Assembly (NCBI GenBank): GCA_001938995.1
Contig: MKZN01000002.1
Coordinates: 310,001 to 374,000 of the forward strand
Length of the DNA stretch: 64,000 bases
From: Bacillus pumilus
GTDB lineage: Bacteria; Bacillota; Bacilli; Bacillales; Bacillaceae
Direction of reading: 5' to 3'
Under the pieces are notes generated by a model. It searched no databases. It had not been told where the DNA came from and worked only from the letters and a program-made list of their open reading frames with translations. Positions within the stretch are counted from its first letter, which is position 1. Every line of letters starts with the position of its first letter. The position numbers were made by a program, and so were the translations under genes. Positions 1 to 11,593 of the stretch are shown here, one piece after another.

Positions 1-459
1 GATGATCCTAATATCTGCTCCAATCCGGTCTCCGCTCGAAAACTTGACAATATCCCCTGGCACGAGCTGTTTCGACGGGATCTTGATCCATTCATTGTTC
101 CTTTTGGCATATACATGCGGAGTCGACAATTCCTTTAACGCTTGGAGGGATTTTTCCGCCCGGCGTTCTTGGTAAAACCCTAGTACCCCATTAATCAGAA
201 TAATAGCCACAATTGCTACGGCATCAATGTATTCTCCTAAAAAGGCAGAAATGATGGTTGCCGCAAGTAAGATTAAGACCATAAAGTCTTTAAATTGTGC
301 TAAAAAGATGATCAAAGCAGATGCCTTTTTCCCCTCTTGCAATTCATTTGGCCCATGTTTTTCTAGCCGCTTTTGTACATCTTTTTCTGACAGTCCGTCA
401 CCTATCGATGTATTCATTGTTTTTAATAAATCGGTTTGGTTCAGTTCATGCCAATTCAT
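1..459 (-). CDS. yloB: P-type Ca2+-transporting ATPase, N-terminal part (cut by window edge)
   Basis: The first 153 codons are visible and the rest lies beyond position 1. The start is MNWHELNQTD, followed by a P-type ATPase cation-transporter N-terminal domain (GLSEKDVQKRLEKHGPNEL), a first membrane hairpin (about residues 50-95, ending GVLGFYQERRAEKSL) and the start of the actuator domain (PSKQLVPGDIVKFSSGDRI). The family pumps Ca2+ across the membrane at the cost of ATP. In B. subtilis yloB lies beside yloA, as here. The phosphorylated Asp motif is outside the window. An AGGAG stands about 13 bases before the ATG and a nearer GGACGAGG may also serve as ribosome site. Confidence 0.9.
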   Translation of the reverse strand, partial: MNWHELNQTDLLKTMNTSIGDGLSEKDVQKRLEKHGPNELQEGKKASALIIFLAQFKDFMVLILLAATIISAFLGEYIDAVAIVAIILINGVLGFYQERRAEKSLQALKELSTPHVYAKRNNEWIKIPSKQLVPGDIVKFSSGDRIGADIRII

Positions 460-519
460 TTGACCTCGTCCACTCCTCTTTTGTTCTCTCTCATATGCAG
501 TGTTCTATAAGCCAGTTTA

Positions 520-548
520 TTCAGACTCGTCCCAAATCATGCTATAAT
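520..548 (+). promoter_or_regulatory. Sigma-A promoter of rqcH
   Basis: A -35 TTCAGA (520-525) and a perfect -10 TATAAT (543-548) are separated by 17 bases in the divergent yloB-rqcH gap. The predicted start is near 555, about 68 bases before the rqcH ATG. Confidence 0.6.
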
Positions 549-622
549 AATGAGACTGCCTAAAGAACGAGAAAACGTAAGGTTCTTTCAGTAGATTTGT
601 GAAAGAAGAGGGTGTATCCAAC

Positions 623-2332
623 ATGTCATTTGACGGCATTTTTACATACGGTATGACAAATGAATTGCAAGAAGCATTAACTGGCGGGAGAATTTCAAAA
701 ATACATCAGCCCTATAAACACGAGCTGATCTTCCATATCAGGGCAAATGGACGAAATCACAAGCTCCTTCTATCGGCCCATCCTAGCTATGCAAGGGTGC
801 AGCTGACTGAGCATCTGTATGAAAATCCGAGTGAACCCCCAATGTTTTGTATGCTCTTACGAAAACACCTTGAAGGCGGATTCATTGAACGTATTGAACA
901 GATTGGATTCGACCGGGTCATTGTGCTTCACGTAAGAAGCAGGAATGAAATTGGCGACGAACAGACGCGGAAGCTTTATATGGAAATCATGGGCCGGCAC
1001 AGTAACATCATTCTTGTTGAGGCGGAAACGCAGCTAATCATTGACGGGTTAAAACATCTTTCCCCATCTGTTAATACCTATCGAACTGTGCTTCCAGGGC
1101 ATGAATACCTTTTGCCGCCCGCACAGGAAAAATTGAATCCTTTTGATGTGACAAAAGCTGATATTTTAAGGCATTTGCGTTTTCAAGAAGGAAAGATCGC
1201 CAATCAAATTGTTGAGACCTTCTCTGGTGTTTCCCCGCTGTTTGCAAAGGAAGCGGTGCATCGAGCTGGTTTAGCCAATCAGGAAACGATCCCGTTTACA
1301 CTGCTTGACATGTTCCAGCTCATTCGGAACCATTCCTTTACACCACAGCTCACTAGAACAACTGGGAAAGAGTATTTTTATCTATTGGAACTCCTCCATG
1401 TAAAAGGTGAGATGAGGACATTTGATTCTCTTAGCCAGCTACTGGACCGTTTTTATTTTGGAAAGGCGGAAAGAGACCGGGTGAAGCAGCAGGCGTCTGA
1501 CCTTGAACGGTTTGTCGTCAATGAAAAGAAAAAGAACGAAAACAAATTAAAAAAACTAAAAAGAACCCTTGAAGAATCTCAAAATGCACATCAATACCAG
1601 CTCTATGGGGAGTTGTTAACAGCCAATTTATATGCCATAAAAAAAGGTGATAAAGAAGCAAAGGTCATCAATTATTATGATGAAGAAAGTGGAGAAATCA
1701 CTATCCCACTCAAAACAAACAAAACCCCTTCAGAAAATGCGCAAGCGTATTTCACAAAATATCAAAAGGCGAAAAATGCAGTACTGGCTGTCAACGAACA
1801 AATCGAGCGAACACATGAGGAAATTATTTATTTTGACGAGCTGATCCAGCAGCTGTCCTCGGCTTCGCCAAAAGATTTAGAGGAAATCAGAGAAGAGCTT
1901 GTTGAGGGAAAATATTTACGTGCCAAACAAAAGCGTCACGCAAAAAAGAGAAAACAGACGACCATTCAGTTGGAAACGTATGAATCTTCTCAAGGCATTC
2001 CGATATTAGTCGGAAAAAACAACAAACAAAACGAGCATTTGACCACAAAGGTGGCTGCACGTGATGACATTTGGCTGCACACAAAAGACATCCCAGGATC
2101 ACATGTGGTGATCCGCCATCAAGCACCTGATGAACAAACGTTGCTGGAAGCCGCTCAAATTGCTGCCTATTTCTCTAAAGCGAAAGAGTCTGGCTCAGTC
2201 CCTGTTGATTTCACGAAGATCCGCCATGTGAAAAAACCAAATGGTGCAAAACCTGGCTTCGTCACTTATGATCAGCAACAAACGTTATTCGTCACGCCTG
2301 ATGAAGATGTTGTACTGAAGTTGCGACAATAA
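623..2332 (+). CDS. rqcH: RqcH, ribosome quality control factor (NEMF/Rqc2/NFACT family)
   Basis: This 569-residue protein is the homologue of B. subtilis RqcH (YloA, older label fibronectin-binding protein). RqcH binds stalled 50S subunits carrying peptidyl-tRNA, recruits tRNA-Ala and adds C-terminal alanine tails that mark the nascent chain for ClpXP. The order is NFACT-N (residues 1 to about 260), with the family's functional Asp97-Arg98 pair in [10 protein letters not shown], then a coiled coil (about 290-420), and the NFACT-R domain (about 440-560; [17 protein letters not shown]). An upstream GTG at 599 would add eight residues. I chose the ATG at 623 because the protein then starts MSFDGIF as in the family and has AGAGGG before it. 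It is the only complete gene on the plus strand and converges on sirC. Confidence 0.93.
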   Translation: MSFDGIFTYGMTNELQEALTGGRISKIHQPYKHELIFHIRANGRNHKLLLSAHPSYARVQLTEHLYENPSEPPMFCMLLRKHLEGGFIERIEQIGFDRVIVLHVRSRNEIGDEQTRKLYMEIMGRHSNIILVEAETQLIIDGLKHLSPSVNTYRTVLPGHEYLLPPAQEKLNPFDVTKADILRHLRFQEGKIANQIVETFSGVSPLFAKEAVHRAGLANQETIPFTLLDMFQLIRNHSFTPQLTRTTGKEYFYLLELLHVKGEMRTFDSLSQLLDRFYFGKAERDRVKQQASDLERFVVNEKKKNENKLKKLKRTLEESQNAHQYQLYGELLTANLYAIKKGDKEAKVINYYDEESGEITIPLKTNKTPSENAQAYFTKYQKAKNAVLAVNEQIERTHEEIIYFDELIQQLSSASPKDLEEIREELVEGKYLRAKQKRHAKKRKQTTIQLETYESSQGIPILVGKNNKQNEHLTTKVAARDDIWLHTKDIPGSHVVIRHQAPDEQTLLEAAQIAAYFSKAKESGSVPVDFTKIRHVKKPNGAKPGFVTYDQQQTLFVTPDEDVVLKLRQ

Positions 2333-2337
2333 AAAAA

Positions 2338-2368
2338 GCCGATAGCATTTTCTCTAGATGTTATCGGC
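2338..2368. terminator. Bidirectional terminator between rqcH and sirC
   Basis: An 11-bp inverted repeat (2338-2348 with 2358-2368, one mismatch, 9-base loop) is flanked by an A-run on one side and a T-run on the other, so it can end transcripts from both converging genes. The sirC stop codon lies inside the right arm. Confidence 0.85.
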
Positions 2369-2864
2369 TTTTTCTTTGTCGTTTTTTTCTTTCTACATAG
2401 AGTGCATCCAGTGCTTCGATATCTTCATGTTCTAGCATGGATTCGATAGCATCCGCTAGTTGTTTTGTCCGAGCTGGACTTGCACCGCTCGTAGAGACTG
2501 AAACCGTTACCCTCCCTGCTTTGACAACCTTTGGCATCATCACAGATCCGAGCTCTGACTGGCTCACACAGTTGACAAGCTGATGAGGCAGCGCTGTTTG
2601 TGCAATCCATTCGTTGACAGAAGGATCATTGGTGGCAGCGACAATGAAAAACACATCTTCCAGATCTTCAGCCACTACCTTCCTTTGCTTCCATTGAAGC
2701 TGATGCGTATCAATGAGGTTCGCCATGTCATCACAAATATCAGGGCTGATGATCGTCAGTTCACAATGCTCACCAGAGAGCGCATTCGCCCTCCTTGTCG
2801 CAATCGGTCCGCCGCCGACGATAAGTACTCGTTTATTTGATAAATCAAGATGAACTGGCAGCAT
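2361..2864 (-). CDS. sirC: Precorrin-2 dehydrogenase / sirohydrochlorin-forming enzyme SirC
   Basis: A 167-residue protein of the SirC (YlnF) type that oxidises precorrin-2 to sirohydrochlorin with NAD+, the middle step of siroheme synthesis. The N-terminal Rossmann motif VLIVGGGPIATRRA (about residues 10-24) and the later NCVSQSELGS and VSVSTSGASPA segments are typical. The start at 2864 was preferred over an in-frame ATG at 2891 because AAGGAGA lies about 7 bases before it and the protein then begins MLPVHLDLSNK as in B. subtilis. It overlaps the end of sirB by 20 bases, suggesting coupled translation. It is the last gene of the cysH operon. Confidence 0.9.
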   Translation of the reverse strand: MLPVHLDLSNKRVLIVGGGPIATRRANALSGEHCELTIISPDICDDMANLIDTHQLQWKQRKVVAEDLEDVFFIVAATNDPSVNEWIAQTALPHQLVNCVSQSELGSVMMPKVVKAGRVTVSVSTSGASPARTKQLADAIESMLEHEDIEALDALYVERKKRQRKSR

Positions 2865-3630
2865 GGCTCTCTCCTTGGAAATGAAACGCACCCTCTTTGT
2901 TTAAAATGGTCTCTTGCACGCGTTCTATATAAGCAGCTTTCACATGCGGGTGGAACCCAATATACCTGCATACACGGATATCCGGCAATCGTTTGCTCGC
3001 TTGCTCTGCCTCGCTCTCAATTTCTTTCATTAATATGCCTGTAAACAAAAGATAAGGGACGATATACACTGGTGTATTATCTTCTACCGTTATTTGCATG
3101 AGGACGTCACGATAATTTGGTCCACATGCCGTAATGAAACATGGAAGAACGTCTGCATGAGGCAGTAATCTTTGAACATCGTCAGCAATGCCAAAAATAT
3201 CTCGCTTCACATCAGGATCAGAGCTCCCGCGTCCAATTAAGACAATCTTCGCCTTTTCGCCTTGATATCCCGCTTCCTCTATTCTTGCTACTACGGATTT
3301 TGTGACCTCTTGATTCACCCCAATGGGTCTTCCATATGTCACCTGTACTTGCGGAAAACGTTTTTTGACTTTCTCAATCTCGACTGGTATATCTGATTTC
3401 GCGTGCATGGCGGTTAAGAGGAGAAGCGGGACAATCGCAATGTGTGTGGCTCCTTTTTTCACACAAGTCTCAAATCCTTCTTCTATAGAAGGGTCCGTCA
3501 ACTCCAAAAAACAAATCTCTTGTATATCTGCTTCCACTAACGGCATACAGCTTTTCATAAAAGAAATGGCTTTATCTTGTGCTTCTTTTACCCTACTTCC
3601 ATGTCCAACATATAGTACAGCTTGTTTCAT
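2845..3630 (-). CDS. sirB: Sirohydrochlorin ferrochelatase SirB
   Basis: A 261-residue CbiX-type chelatase, the same length as B. subtilis SirB (YlnE), that inserts Fe2+ into sirohydrochlorin to give siroheme, the cofactor of sulfite and nitrite reductases. Two CbiX repeats are visible: the first begins with the metal-site motif YVGHGSR (His at about residue 9) and includes the MHAKSDIP segment; the second is around VLIGRGSSDPD. GGAGGAG stands a few bases before the ATG at 3630. A longer in-frame reading from 3669 lacks a ribosome site and was not used. Confidence 0.9.
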   Translation of the reverse strand: MKQAVLYVGHGSRVKEAQDKAISFMKSCMPLVEADIQEICFLELTDPSIEEGFETCVKKGATHIAIVPLLLLTAMHAKSDIPVEIEKVKKRFPQVQVTYGRPIGVNQEVTKSVVARIEEAGYQGEKAKIVLIGRGSSDPDVKRDIFGIADDVQRLLPHADVLPCFITACGPNYRDVLMQITVEDNTPVYIVPYLLFTGILMKEIESEAEQASKRLPDIRVCRYIGFHPHVKAAYIERVQETILNKEGAFHFQGESHAASSS

Positions 3631-3660
3631 TTGACTCCTCCTTGCCATCAAGTACAGACG

Positions 3661-3689
3661 AAAAGACACGATTGATATACGTGTCTTTT
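3661..3689 (-). other. Perfect hairpin between sumT and sirB
   Basis: A perfect 10-bp inverted repeat (3661-3670 with 3680-3689, 9-base loop) ends in TTTT on the minus strand. It fills the only sizeable gap (71 bases) inside the operon. It could be a partial terminator, an mRNA processing or stability element, or both. Confidence 0.55.
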
Positions 3690-3701
3690 CCCCATTCGAT
3701 C

Positions 3702-4457
3702 TTATTTCTCAATCAGTGCTGGTTCAAACCAGTTGAGCTTTTGATGAAAATGAACGACATCCCCTACAACAATCAAACTCGGATGTTGGATTCCTTCTTT
3801 TTGAACTGTTTCAGACAAAGTCGCTACAGTGCAACACGTCGTCTTTTGCTTGGCAGTAGTCCCCCAGTGAATGAAGGCAGCCGGTGTTTCGGGATCTCGC
3901 CCATTTTTCAGTAGTAACTGCTGTACTCGATCCACATTTTTAACCCCCATGTAAATCACTAGGGTATCAATGCCCGTCGCAAGCGCCTCCCACTTTTCTT
4001 CAAAGTGTTCGTCTTTTTGGTAATGCCCTGTGACAAAGGCGACATTGGAGCTGAATTCACGGTGTGTCACAGGAATCCCCGCGTAAGCAGCCGCTGCAAT
4101 GCCAGATGTAATGCCCGGCACCACCTCATACGGTATACAGTGTTCTGCCAAGCACTCGATTTCTTCACCGCCCCTGCCGAATACAAAGGGGTCGCCTCCT
4201 TTCAGACGAACGACCACTTTCCCTTCCTTTGCATGGGCAACAAGCGCCTCATTGATGGCTTCCTGCCTCATCGTATGATGATCTGGCAGTTTCCCGCAAT
4301 AAATCAATTCTGCATCATGTTTGGCATGGGCGAGAATCTCTTGATTGACAAGACGATCATATAAAATGACATCTGCCTGCTGTATTGCCTTATGGGCCTT
4401 CAATGTAATCAAATCTGGATCACCCGGTCCGGCACCAACAATGTATACTTTCCCCAT
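3702..4457 (-). CDS. sumT: Uroporphyrinogen-III C-methyltransferase SumT
   Basis: A 251-residue SUMT (YlnD) that moves two methyl groups from SAM to uroporphyrinogen III to make precorrin-2, the branch point to siroheme. Signature motifs are VYIVGAGPGDPDLIT at the N terminus, VVRLKGGDPFVFGRGGEE (about 80-97) and the VPGITSGIAAAAYAGIPVTHR segment. The start is an ATGATG pair. The second ATG (4457) sits 8 bases after GGGGGAG and begins the family's MGKVYIVGAG, so it was chosen. No fused precorrin dehydrogenase domain is present; SirC and SirB are separate genes here. Confidence 0.92.
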   Translation of the reverse strand: MGKVYIVGAGPGDPDLITLKAHKAIQQADVILYDRLVNQEILAHAKHDAELIYCGKLPDHHTMRQEAINEALVAHAKEGKVVVRLKGGDPFVFGRGGEEIECLAEHCIPYEVVPGITSGIAAAAYAGIPVTHREFSSNVAFVTGHYQKDEHFEEKWEALATGIDTLVIYMGVKNVDRVQQLLLKNGRDPETPAAFIHWGTTAKQKTTCCTVATLSETVQKEGIQHPSLIVVGDVVHFHQKLNWFEPALIEK

Positions 4458-4485
4458 CATGCTTTCTCCCCCTGCCATCAGGCGA

Positions 4486-5079
4486 TTATTTCGTTGTTCT
4501 CTTTACATAATCAACAAGCTGCTGCTTGGATTCTTCGCGCGTTAGTGCACCTGTATCCAATACGAGTTCAGGAGCAGTTGGCTCTTCGTACGGAGAATCA
4601 ATTCCAGTGAAGAATGGAATTTCTCCGTTTCTAGCCTTTTTATAAAGCCCCTTAGGATCACGTTGCTCGCACACATTGAGATCACACTTCACAAACACTT
4701 CATGAAATTCACCATCTTCAACTAACTGTCTGACAGTCTGGCGATCTTCTTGAAATGGTGAAATAAATGCAGTAATGACAATCGTTCCTTGCTCAACAAA
4801 CAGTTTCGCCACTTCTCCGATGCGGCGAATGTTTTCTTTTCGGTCGTCATTTGAAAATCCTAAATCTTTATTGAGTCCATGACGTACGTTATCGCCATCA
4901 AGCACCGTGACTTGATAGCCCTTTTCAAACAGCTCTCTAGCCGCTGCATTTGCAATCGTCGATTTACCTGAACCACTTAGACCAGTGAGCCAGATAATAC
5001 CGCTTTTATGGTTATTTTTCTGCTGATATTCTTTTTTGGTAATCGATGAATCATGCCACACGATATGTTCGTTATTCAT
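4486..5079 (-). CDS. cysC: Adenylylsulfate (APS) kinase
   Basis: A 197-residue kinase that phosphorylates adenosine 5'-phosphosulfate to PAPS with ATP. The P-loop GLSGSGKST is at residues 33-41. The [20 protein letters not shown] substrate loop and the FISPFQEDR segment are those of APS kinases. It lies 15 bases after sat and 28 before sumT. The full length matches stand-alone bacterial CysC, not the kinase domain of a bifunctional sulfurylase. Confidence 0.94.
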   Translation of the reverse strand: MNNEHIVWHDSSITKKEYQQKNNHKSGIIWLTGLSGSGKSTIANAAARELFEKGYQVTVLDGDNVRHGLNKDLGFSNDDRKENIRRIGEVAKLFVEQGTIVITAFISPFQEDRQTVRQLVEDGEFHEVFVKCDLNVCEQRDPKGLYKKARNGEIPFFTGIDSPYEEPTAPELVLDTGALTREESKQQLVDYVKRTTK

Positions 5080-5094
5080 GTCCTTTCCCTCCTT

Positions 5095-6231
5095 TTAAGA
5101 AACCGTTGTTTTTAATCCTTCAATTAATGTTTCAATGACTTCTTTTCGGCTGAACGTACTCGGTGGCAATTCGCCGTTTCTTAGCATTGTTCTAACCTTT
5201 GTACCTGAAAGGATGACATGCTCGCTTTTATCGTGAGGACATGTTTTTGGCGTAGCCATGGCTTCACATGTGTTGCAGTAGAAGCTATGTTCAAATTTTA
5301 AAGGCGTAATGCCAATCTCTTCACTCGTAAATTGATCAAATAGTTCTTGCGCTTCATATGTGCCGTAATAATCGCCCACTCCTGCGTGATCTCTGCCGAC
5401 AATAAAATGTGTACAGCCGTAATTTTTACGAACAAGGGCATGAAATATGGCTTCTTTTGGTCCAGCATAACGCATGGCTGCAGGGAAAACACCTAAAAAG
5501 ACGCGATCTTTTGGATAATATCCGTTCAATAAGACTTGATAGCTTTTCATTCTCACATCTGCTGGAATATCATCAGATTTTGTTTCGCCAACGAGTGGAT
5601 TTAAAAATAACCCATCTACTGTTTCTAGTGCTGTTTTTTGAATATATTCATGGGCACGGTGTACCGGATTTCTCGTTTGGAAACCAACAATCGTGTCCCA
5701 GCCATTTTCTTTAAAATGTCTTCTTGTCTCTTCTGGTTCATAAGTGAATTGGGGGAACGGCTTTTCGCTGCGCTTCGTTAATGTAATTTTACCACCAATA
5801 TACGTGTCACCGCGCTCAAATAATTTTTTCACACCTGGATGATCTCGGTCAGCTGTTTTATACACGTTCACCGCTTCTTTTTCCTTATCTGGTGTGTATT
5901 GATCCTCCACCTCAATGATCCCGTATACTGTTCCATTATACGATAAACGAACGAGATCACCTTGCTTCATTTCTGCTGCCTTCTCCTTTGTGACCGGTAG
6001 CGTAATCGGAAGAGACCAAACCACACCACTTGCTAGCCGCATCCTGCTGACAACTGATTCATAATCAGCTCTCGTTAAAAAGCCTTCAATTGGGCTATAC
6101 CCGCCAATTGCAATCAGTTCTAGGTCGGCAAAAGAGATAGCATCCAGTTCGATTTCTTTTGCAGCAGTACTTACATCATATTCTTCATTTACCCGATTAA
6201 TTAATACGCCACCATGTGGGGTTAAACTCAT
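5095..6231 (-). CDS. sat: Sulfate adenylyltransferase (ATP sulfurylase), single-subunit type
   Basis: A 378-residue dissimilatory-type ATP sulfurylase that makes APS and pyrophosphate from sulfate and ATP. The catalytic [11 protein letters not shown] is at about 185-195 and GRDHAG at about 279-284. Cysteines in [18 protein letters not shown] near the C terminus look like the metal-binding element seen in some family members. The start MSLTPHGG matches B. subtilis Sat. It follows cysP and precedes cysC. Confidence 0.94.
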   Translation of the reverse strand: MSLTPHGGVLINRVNEEYDVSTAAKEIELDAISFADLELIAIGGYSPIEGFLTRADYESVVSRMRLASGVVWSLPITLPVTKEKAAEMKQGDLVRLSYNGTVYGIIEVEDQYTPDKEKEAVNVYKTADRDHPGVKKLFERGDTYIGGKITLTKRSEKPFPQFTYEPEETRRHFKENGWDTIVGFQTRNPVHRAHEYIQKTALETVDGLFLNPLVGETKSDDIPADVRMKSYQVLLNGYYPKDRVFLGVFPAAMRYAGPKEAIFHALVRKNYGCTHFIVGRDHAGVGDYYGTYEAQELFDQFTSEEIGITPLKFEHSFYCNTCEAMATPKTCPHDKSEHVILSGTKVRTMLRNGELPPSTFSRKEVIETLIEGLKTTVS

Positions 6232-6288
6232 TTGTTCATCTTCCTCTCAATGTTCTGATTTATTAGATGTTAATAGTCGGATTTATCA

Positions 6289-7353
6289 TTAAATACCGCC
6301 GCCCTGTTCATGAATGGAGCTGCTTTCGTTTTTGATTGCCTTCATGAGACTTAACGCACCAAGTGAGGCAAGCAGTACACTCATCATGATAAAGATAGAG
6401 TAATAATCTCCTTTTAAGAAAAGGCTGACTAGTAGATATGACAGGCTGAGTGATAGAAAGGGCGACACAACCCAAACTTTCAGCATTTTTTTCACAATAT
6501 GTTTATGAAAAATATTCGGTCCACCCTTTGCCATTCCAAGTCCAATAATAGACGAGGAGGTGATTTGGGTAAGTGGAACTGGCAGCCCAAAAATAGAGCT
6601 AACAATCACAAGACCCGCGCCGGTACTAGATAGCAATATCCCTTCGCCTGTTTTGTAACGTGTGATTTTCTTACCATTTGTTTCAAGCACTCTTCTGCCA
6701 AGCAAAAGGGCACCAAGTGCAACGAAGATTCCCCCGTAAAAGGTTCCTTGCCCAACTGATAATACTCCTGAGGCTACGAGTGGGCCTACAGCATTGGCGA
6801 CATTGTTCATACCAGCAGAAAAGGCTTCTAGGAAACCACTCAAAATCAAAACAACGGCTAAAATACTGGTGCTTTTTTTAGATAATGTGCGTTTCGGGAA
6901 CATTCTGATGATTTTGATTACGACAAAGGTGAAAACAAAAGCAACAAGTGGAATGATCACCCAAAATGACACAATGACTAAAATAGATTTCACATACAAC
7001 ACTTTATATGCGACTGCAACACCAACCACTGCTCCAACAGTGACTTCACTTGTTGATAAAGGAATCGCCATTAAGTTCGCTATGAATAGTGATAAGGCAG
7101 CAGAACCAATAATGATACAAACGACTTCAATTGTAATCACTGATTCTGGCATAATACCAGAGCTGATCGTTTTGACGACCTCGCCCCCGCCAATCACTGA
7201 ACCTGCTAAAATCCCTACTGCACAAACGATAAGTGCATAAATGGGTTTTTGAATCGCACCTGATCCATACGCAATGCCCATAGAAGCAGCTGCTCCACTT
7301 GCGCCAATGTTTAAAGCAAAGAACAAACTAAATAAAATTGCGGCAATTTCCAT
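6289..7353 (-). CDS. cysP: Sulfate permease CysP (PiT family)
   Basis: A 354-residue integral membrane protein with about ten hydrophobic segments, resembling inorganic phosphate (PiT) transporters but serving sulfate uptake in B. subtilis. Two PiT-like repeats are visible: ALNIGASGAAASMGIAYGSGA near the N terminus and SAGMNNVANAVGPLVASG in the middle. These correspond to the family's conserved repeated motif. The ATG lies 13 bases after the cysH stop, which supports cotranscription and a role in assimilatory sulfate uptake. Confidence 0.9.
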   Translation of the reverse strand: MEIAAILFSLFFALNIGASGAAASMGIAYGSGAIQKPIYALIVCAVGILAGSVIGGGEVVKTISSGIMPESVITIEVVCIIIGSAALSLFIANLMAIPLSTSEVTVGAVVGVAVAYKVLYVKSILVIVSFWVIIPLVAFVFTFVVIKIIRMFPKRTLSKKSTSILAVVLILSGFLEAFSAGMNNVANAVGPLVASGVLSVGQGTFYGGIFVALGALLLGRRVLETNGKKITRYKTGEGILLSSTGAGLVIVSSIFGLPVPLTQITSSSIIGLGMAKGGPNIFHKHIVKKMLKVWVVSPFLSLSLSYLLVSLFLKGDYYSIFIMMSVLLASLGALSLMKAIKNESSSIHEQGGGI

Positions 7354-7366
7354 AGATCAGGCTCCC

Positions 7367-8068
7367 TTACTCATGTAATCCGCACTCCGTCTTTGCTGTA
7401 CCGGACCATCTTCCAGCTCGCAAATCATCCGCAGTAAATGCTGGTTGTGTACACGGTGCACAACCAATACTTGGATATCCTTGGTCATGTAGCGAATTAT
7501 ACGTAAGGTCCTCTTTTGAGGCATATCTCCATATGTCCTTCCACGTCCAGTGGATCAGCGGACAAACTTTCACTGATTGGAATTTCTCATCTTTGTTTAA
7601 AAAGTTGGTCCCTGCTCTTTTGGCCGATTGCTCTCTTCTTAAACCAGAGAGCCACGCCGGATAGCCGGATAGAGTTTCTTGTAACGGGATGACTTTCCGC
7701 ATATGGCAGCAGCTTTGAGGATTTGTTTCCCACAATTTGTCACCGTGCTGCTCATTTTGCTGTTCAACTGTTAGCTCAGGTGTTTTCAGCACAATATCTA
7801 AACCGGGGTATCTTTCCTTCACCGCATCAATCGTCTCATATGTTTCCTTAAAGTGGAGACCTGTATCCAAAAAGACAATTCTCGCATCCTTTTTTACTTT
7901 CGCAATTAAATCAATTAAGACAATACCTTCAATGCCAAAACTACATGCATAAACAAGCTGATCACCATAGTGACCGTACGCCCATTTCAGCACCGATAGG
8001 GCCCCTTTATACATATCGTCCTCTTGAAATGTAATGGACGGCTCTTGCCAATTTTCATAAGTTAACAT
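7367..8068 (-). CDS. cysH: Phosphoadenylyl/adenylyl-sulfate reductase CysH
   Basis: A 233-residue reductase, the same length as B. subtilis CysH, that reduces PAPS or APS to sulfite using thioredoxin. The C-terminal ECGLHE carries the catalytic Cys. The pairs in SCCHMRK and CAPC form the CC...CxxC set of [4Fe-4S] APS-reducing enzymes, so use of APS as well as PAPS is likely. The start at 8068 was chosen over an in-frame ATG at 8122 because GGGGAG precedes it closely and MLTYENW matches the family. It is the first gene of the operon. Confidence 0.93.
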   Translation of the reverse strand: MLTYENWQEPSITFQEDDMYKGALSVLKWAYGHYGDQLVYACSFGIEGIVLIDLIAKVKKDARIVFLDTGLHFKETYETIDAVKERYPGLDIVLKTPELTVEQQNEQHGDKLWETNPQSCCHMRKVIPLQETLSGYPAWLSGLRREQSAKRAGTNFLNKDEKFQSVKVCPLIHWTWKDIWRYASKEDLTYNSLHDQGYPSIGCAPCTQPAFTADDLRAGRWSGTAKTECGLHE

Positions 8069-8194
8069 TGTTTCTCCCCTTCCGGAGTACTGCTCTATCG
8101 TCATTGCTTGCACTACTTTCATCTGATTTTTTCATTTTTAGCTCACTTAATCGTCCTGAACAATCAGAATGATTGAAGCGAATGATAACCCCTG

Positions 8195-8251
8195 TCAGAT
8201 TCTTATAAATGCCTTGACTATCCCCTTATCTTGTTTTTCTTTCACTTCCAT
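8195..8251 (-). CDS. Possible 18-residue leader peptide between riboswitch and cysH
   Basis: A short reading frame (MEVKEKQDKGIVKAFIRI) begins 25 bases past the riboswitch terminator U-run and has a good ribosome site, GAGGAG 9 bases before the ATG. It is highly charged with no recognisable domain. It could be a chance frame. Its value is that the cysH leader after the riboswitch is unusually long (about 200 bases) and would otherwise be empty. Confidence 0.3.
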   Translation of the reverse strand: MEVKEKQDKGIVKAFIRI

Positions 8252-8275
8252 CTCCTCTTACTCCTCACCGTTCAA

Positions 8276-8430
8276 ACAAAAAAACTTTCTTTCAGTCCGA
8301 AAGAAAGATGAGGAAGCATACGATTTCCTTATCTTTCAAAATAGAATCATTTTGCAGGAAGTAGCACCTTGCTCAATATAGCAGGTTGCCGGGTTTCAAC
8401 GGGCCAGTCCCTCCACCTCTCTGGATAAGA
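8276..8430 (-). ncRNA. SAM-I riboswitch (S-box) controlling the cysH operon
   Basis: On the minus strand the full S-box core is present: CTTATC (P1 left, about 8423-8428), AGAGAGGTGGAGGGA, TGGCCC, TGAAACCCGGCAACC, GGTGCTACTTCC and GATAAG (P1 right, 8328-8333). It is followed by an intrinsic terminator with a 9-bp stem (8285-8293 with 8299-8307) and a U-run (8278-8284). SAM binding to this class stabilises P1 and lets the terminator form, so high methionine/SAM should shut off sulfate assimilation. B. subtilis cysH is a known S-box gene. Confidence 0.96.
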
Positions 8431-8448
8431 TGTTTTAATTTGTATTAA

Positions 8449-8476
8449 ATATTAACACAATTCAAACAAAAGTCAA
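8449..8476 (-). promoter_or_regulatory. Sigma-A promoter of the cysH operon
   Basis: The -35 TTGACT (8471-8476) and -10 TAATAT (8449-8454) are 16 bases apart. Transcription would start near 8442, just before the riboswitch P1 helix. Confidence 0.7.
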
Positions 8477-8543
8477 CCCGACTTTATTGATAGGATTAGT
8501 TTTCATTTAAAATTGAGTCTATTTTACTATTTTTTAACAAGAT

Positions 8544-8570
8544 AAAAACTGTGCGAACCGCACAGTTTTT
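8544..8570 (-). terminator. Terminator of the pyr operon
   Basis: A 12-bp perfect inverted repeat (8544-8555 with 8559-8570, 3-base loop), whose arms include five A and five T, follows pyrE. The pyrE stop codon overlaps it. Confidence 0.88.
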
Positions 8571-9207
8571 AGACCGTCTCTTCCATCCAAGATTCAGAGG
8601 AAGGATCTTGTCTCCATCGTTGTAGTTTATTCATAGCAGATGGCGCAATCGCTTTTTGCTCTAGCGCGACCTCTGTCAGCGTTTCATAGTCTGTGAGCGT
8701 GACATATGGGATGTTCTTTTCTTGAAAAGCTGCGGCTGCATTTGGCAGACCGTATGTGAAGATAGCCACAACCCCCAATACGTGACAACCTTCTTCTTGA
8801 AGTGCTGCGACAACATCAAGAACGCTGCCCCCAGTTGAGATGAGGTCTTCGACAACAACCACTTTTTGTCTGGGTGATACAGCTCCTTCGATTTGATTGC
8901 CTTTTCCGTGTGCTTTCTGCTTACTTCTAACATAACACATCGGCATATGTAGACGATCTGCTGCCAATGCCGCATGCGGAATGCCTGCCGTTGCAGTACC
9001 AGCAACAACCTCCGCCTCTTTAAAATGAGTGAGGATCAGCTCTTTTAGTCCTTCAGCGATGTCATGTCTAACTTCAGGGTATGATAACGTCAGGCGGTTG
9101 TCACAATAGATTGGTGATCGAATGCCACTTGCCCATGTGAACGGTTCGTCTGGCTTTAATGAGACCGCTTTGATTCGTAATAAATGTTTCGCTATTTTCG
9201 CCTTCAT
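8569..9207 (-). CDS. pyrE: Orotate phosphoribosyltransferase
   Basis: A 212-residue type I phosphoribosyltransferase that joins orotate to PRPP to form OMP. The PRPP-binding motif [13 protein letters not shown] is at about residues 116-128, and the catalytic loop [11 protein letters not shown] is just before it. It is the last gene of the pyr operon, 7 bases after pyrF, and ends inside the operon terminator. Confidence 0.95.
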   Translation of the reverse strand: MKAKIAKHLLRIKAVSLKPDEPFTWASGIRSPIYCDNRLTLSYPEVRHDIAEGLKELILTHFKEAEVVAGTATAGIPHAALAADRLHMPMCYVRSKQKAHGKGNQIEGAVSPRQKVVVVEDLISTGGSVLDVVAALQEEGCHVLGVVAIFTYGLPNAAAAFQEKNIPYVTLTDYETLTEVALEQKAIAPSAMNKLQRWRQDPSSESWMEETV

Positions 9208-9214
9208 ATGGCAG

Positions 9215-11589
<2,375 letters not shown>

Positions 11590-11593
<4 letters not shown>

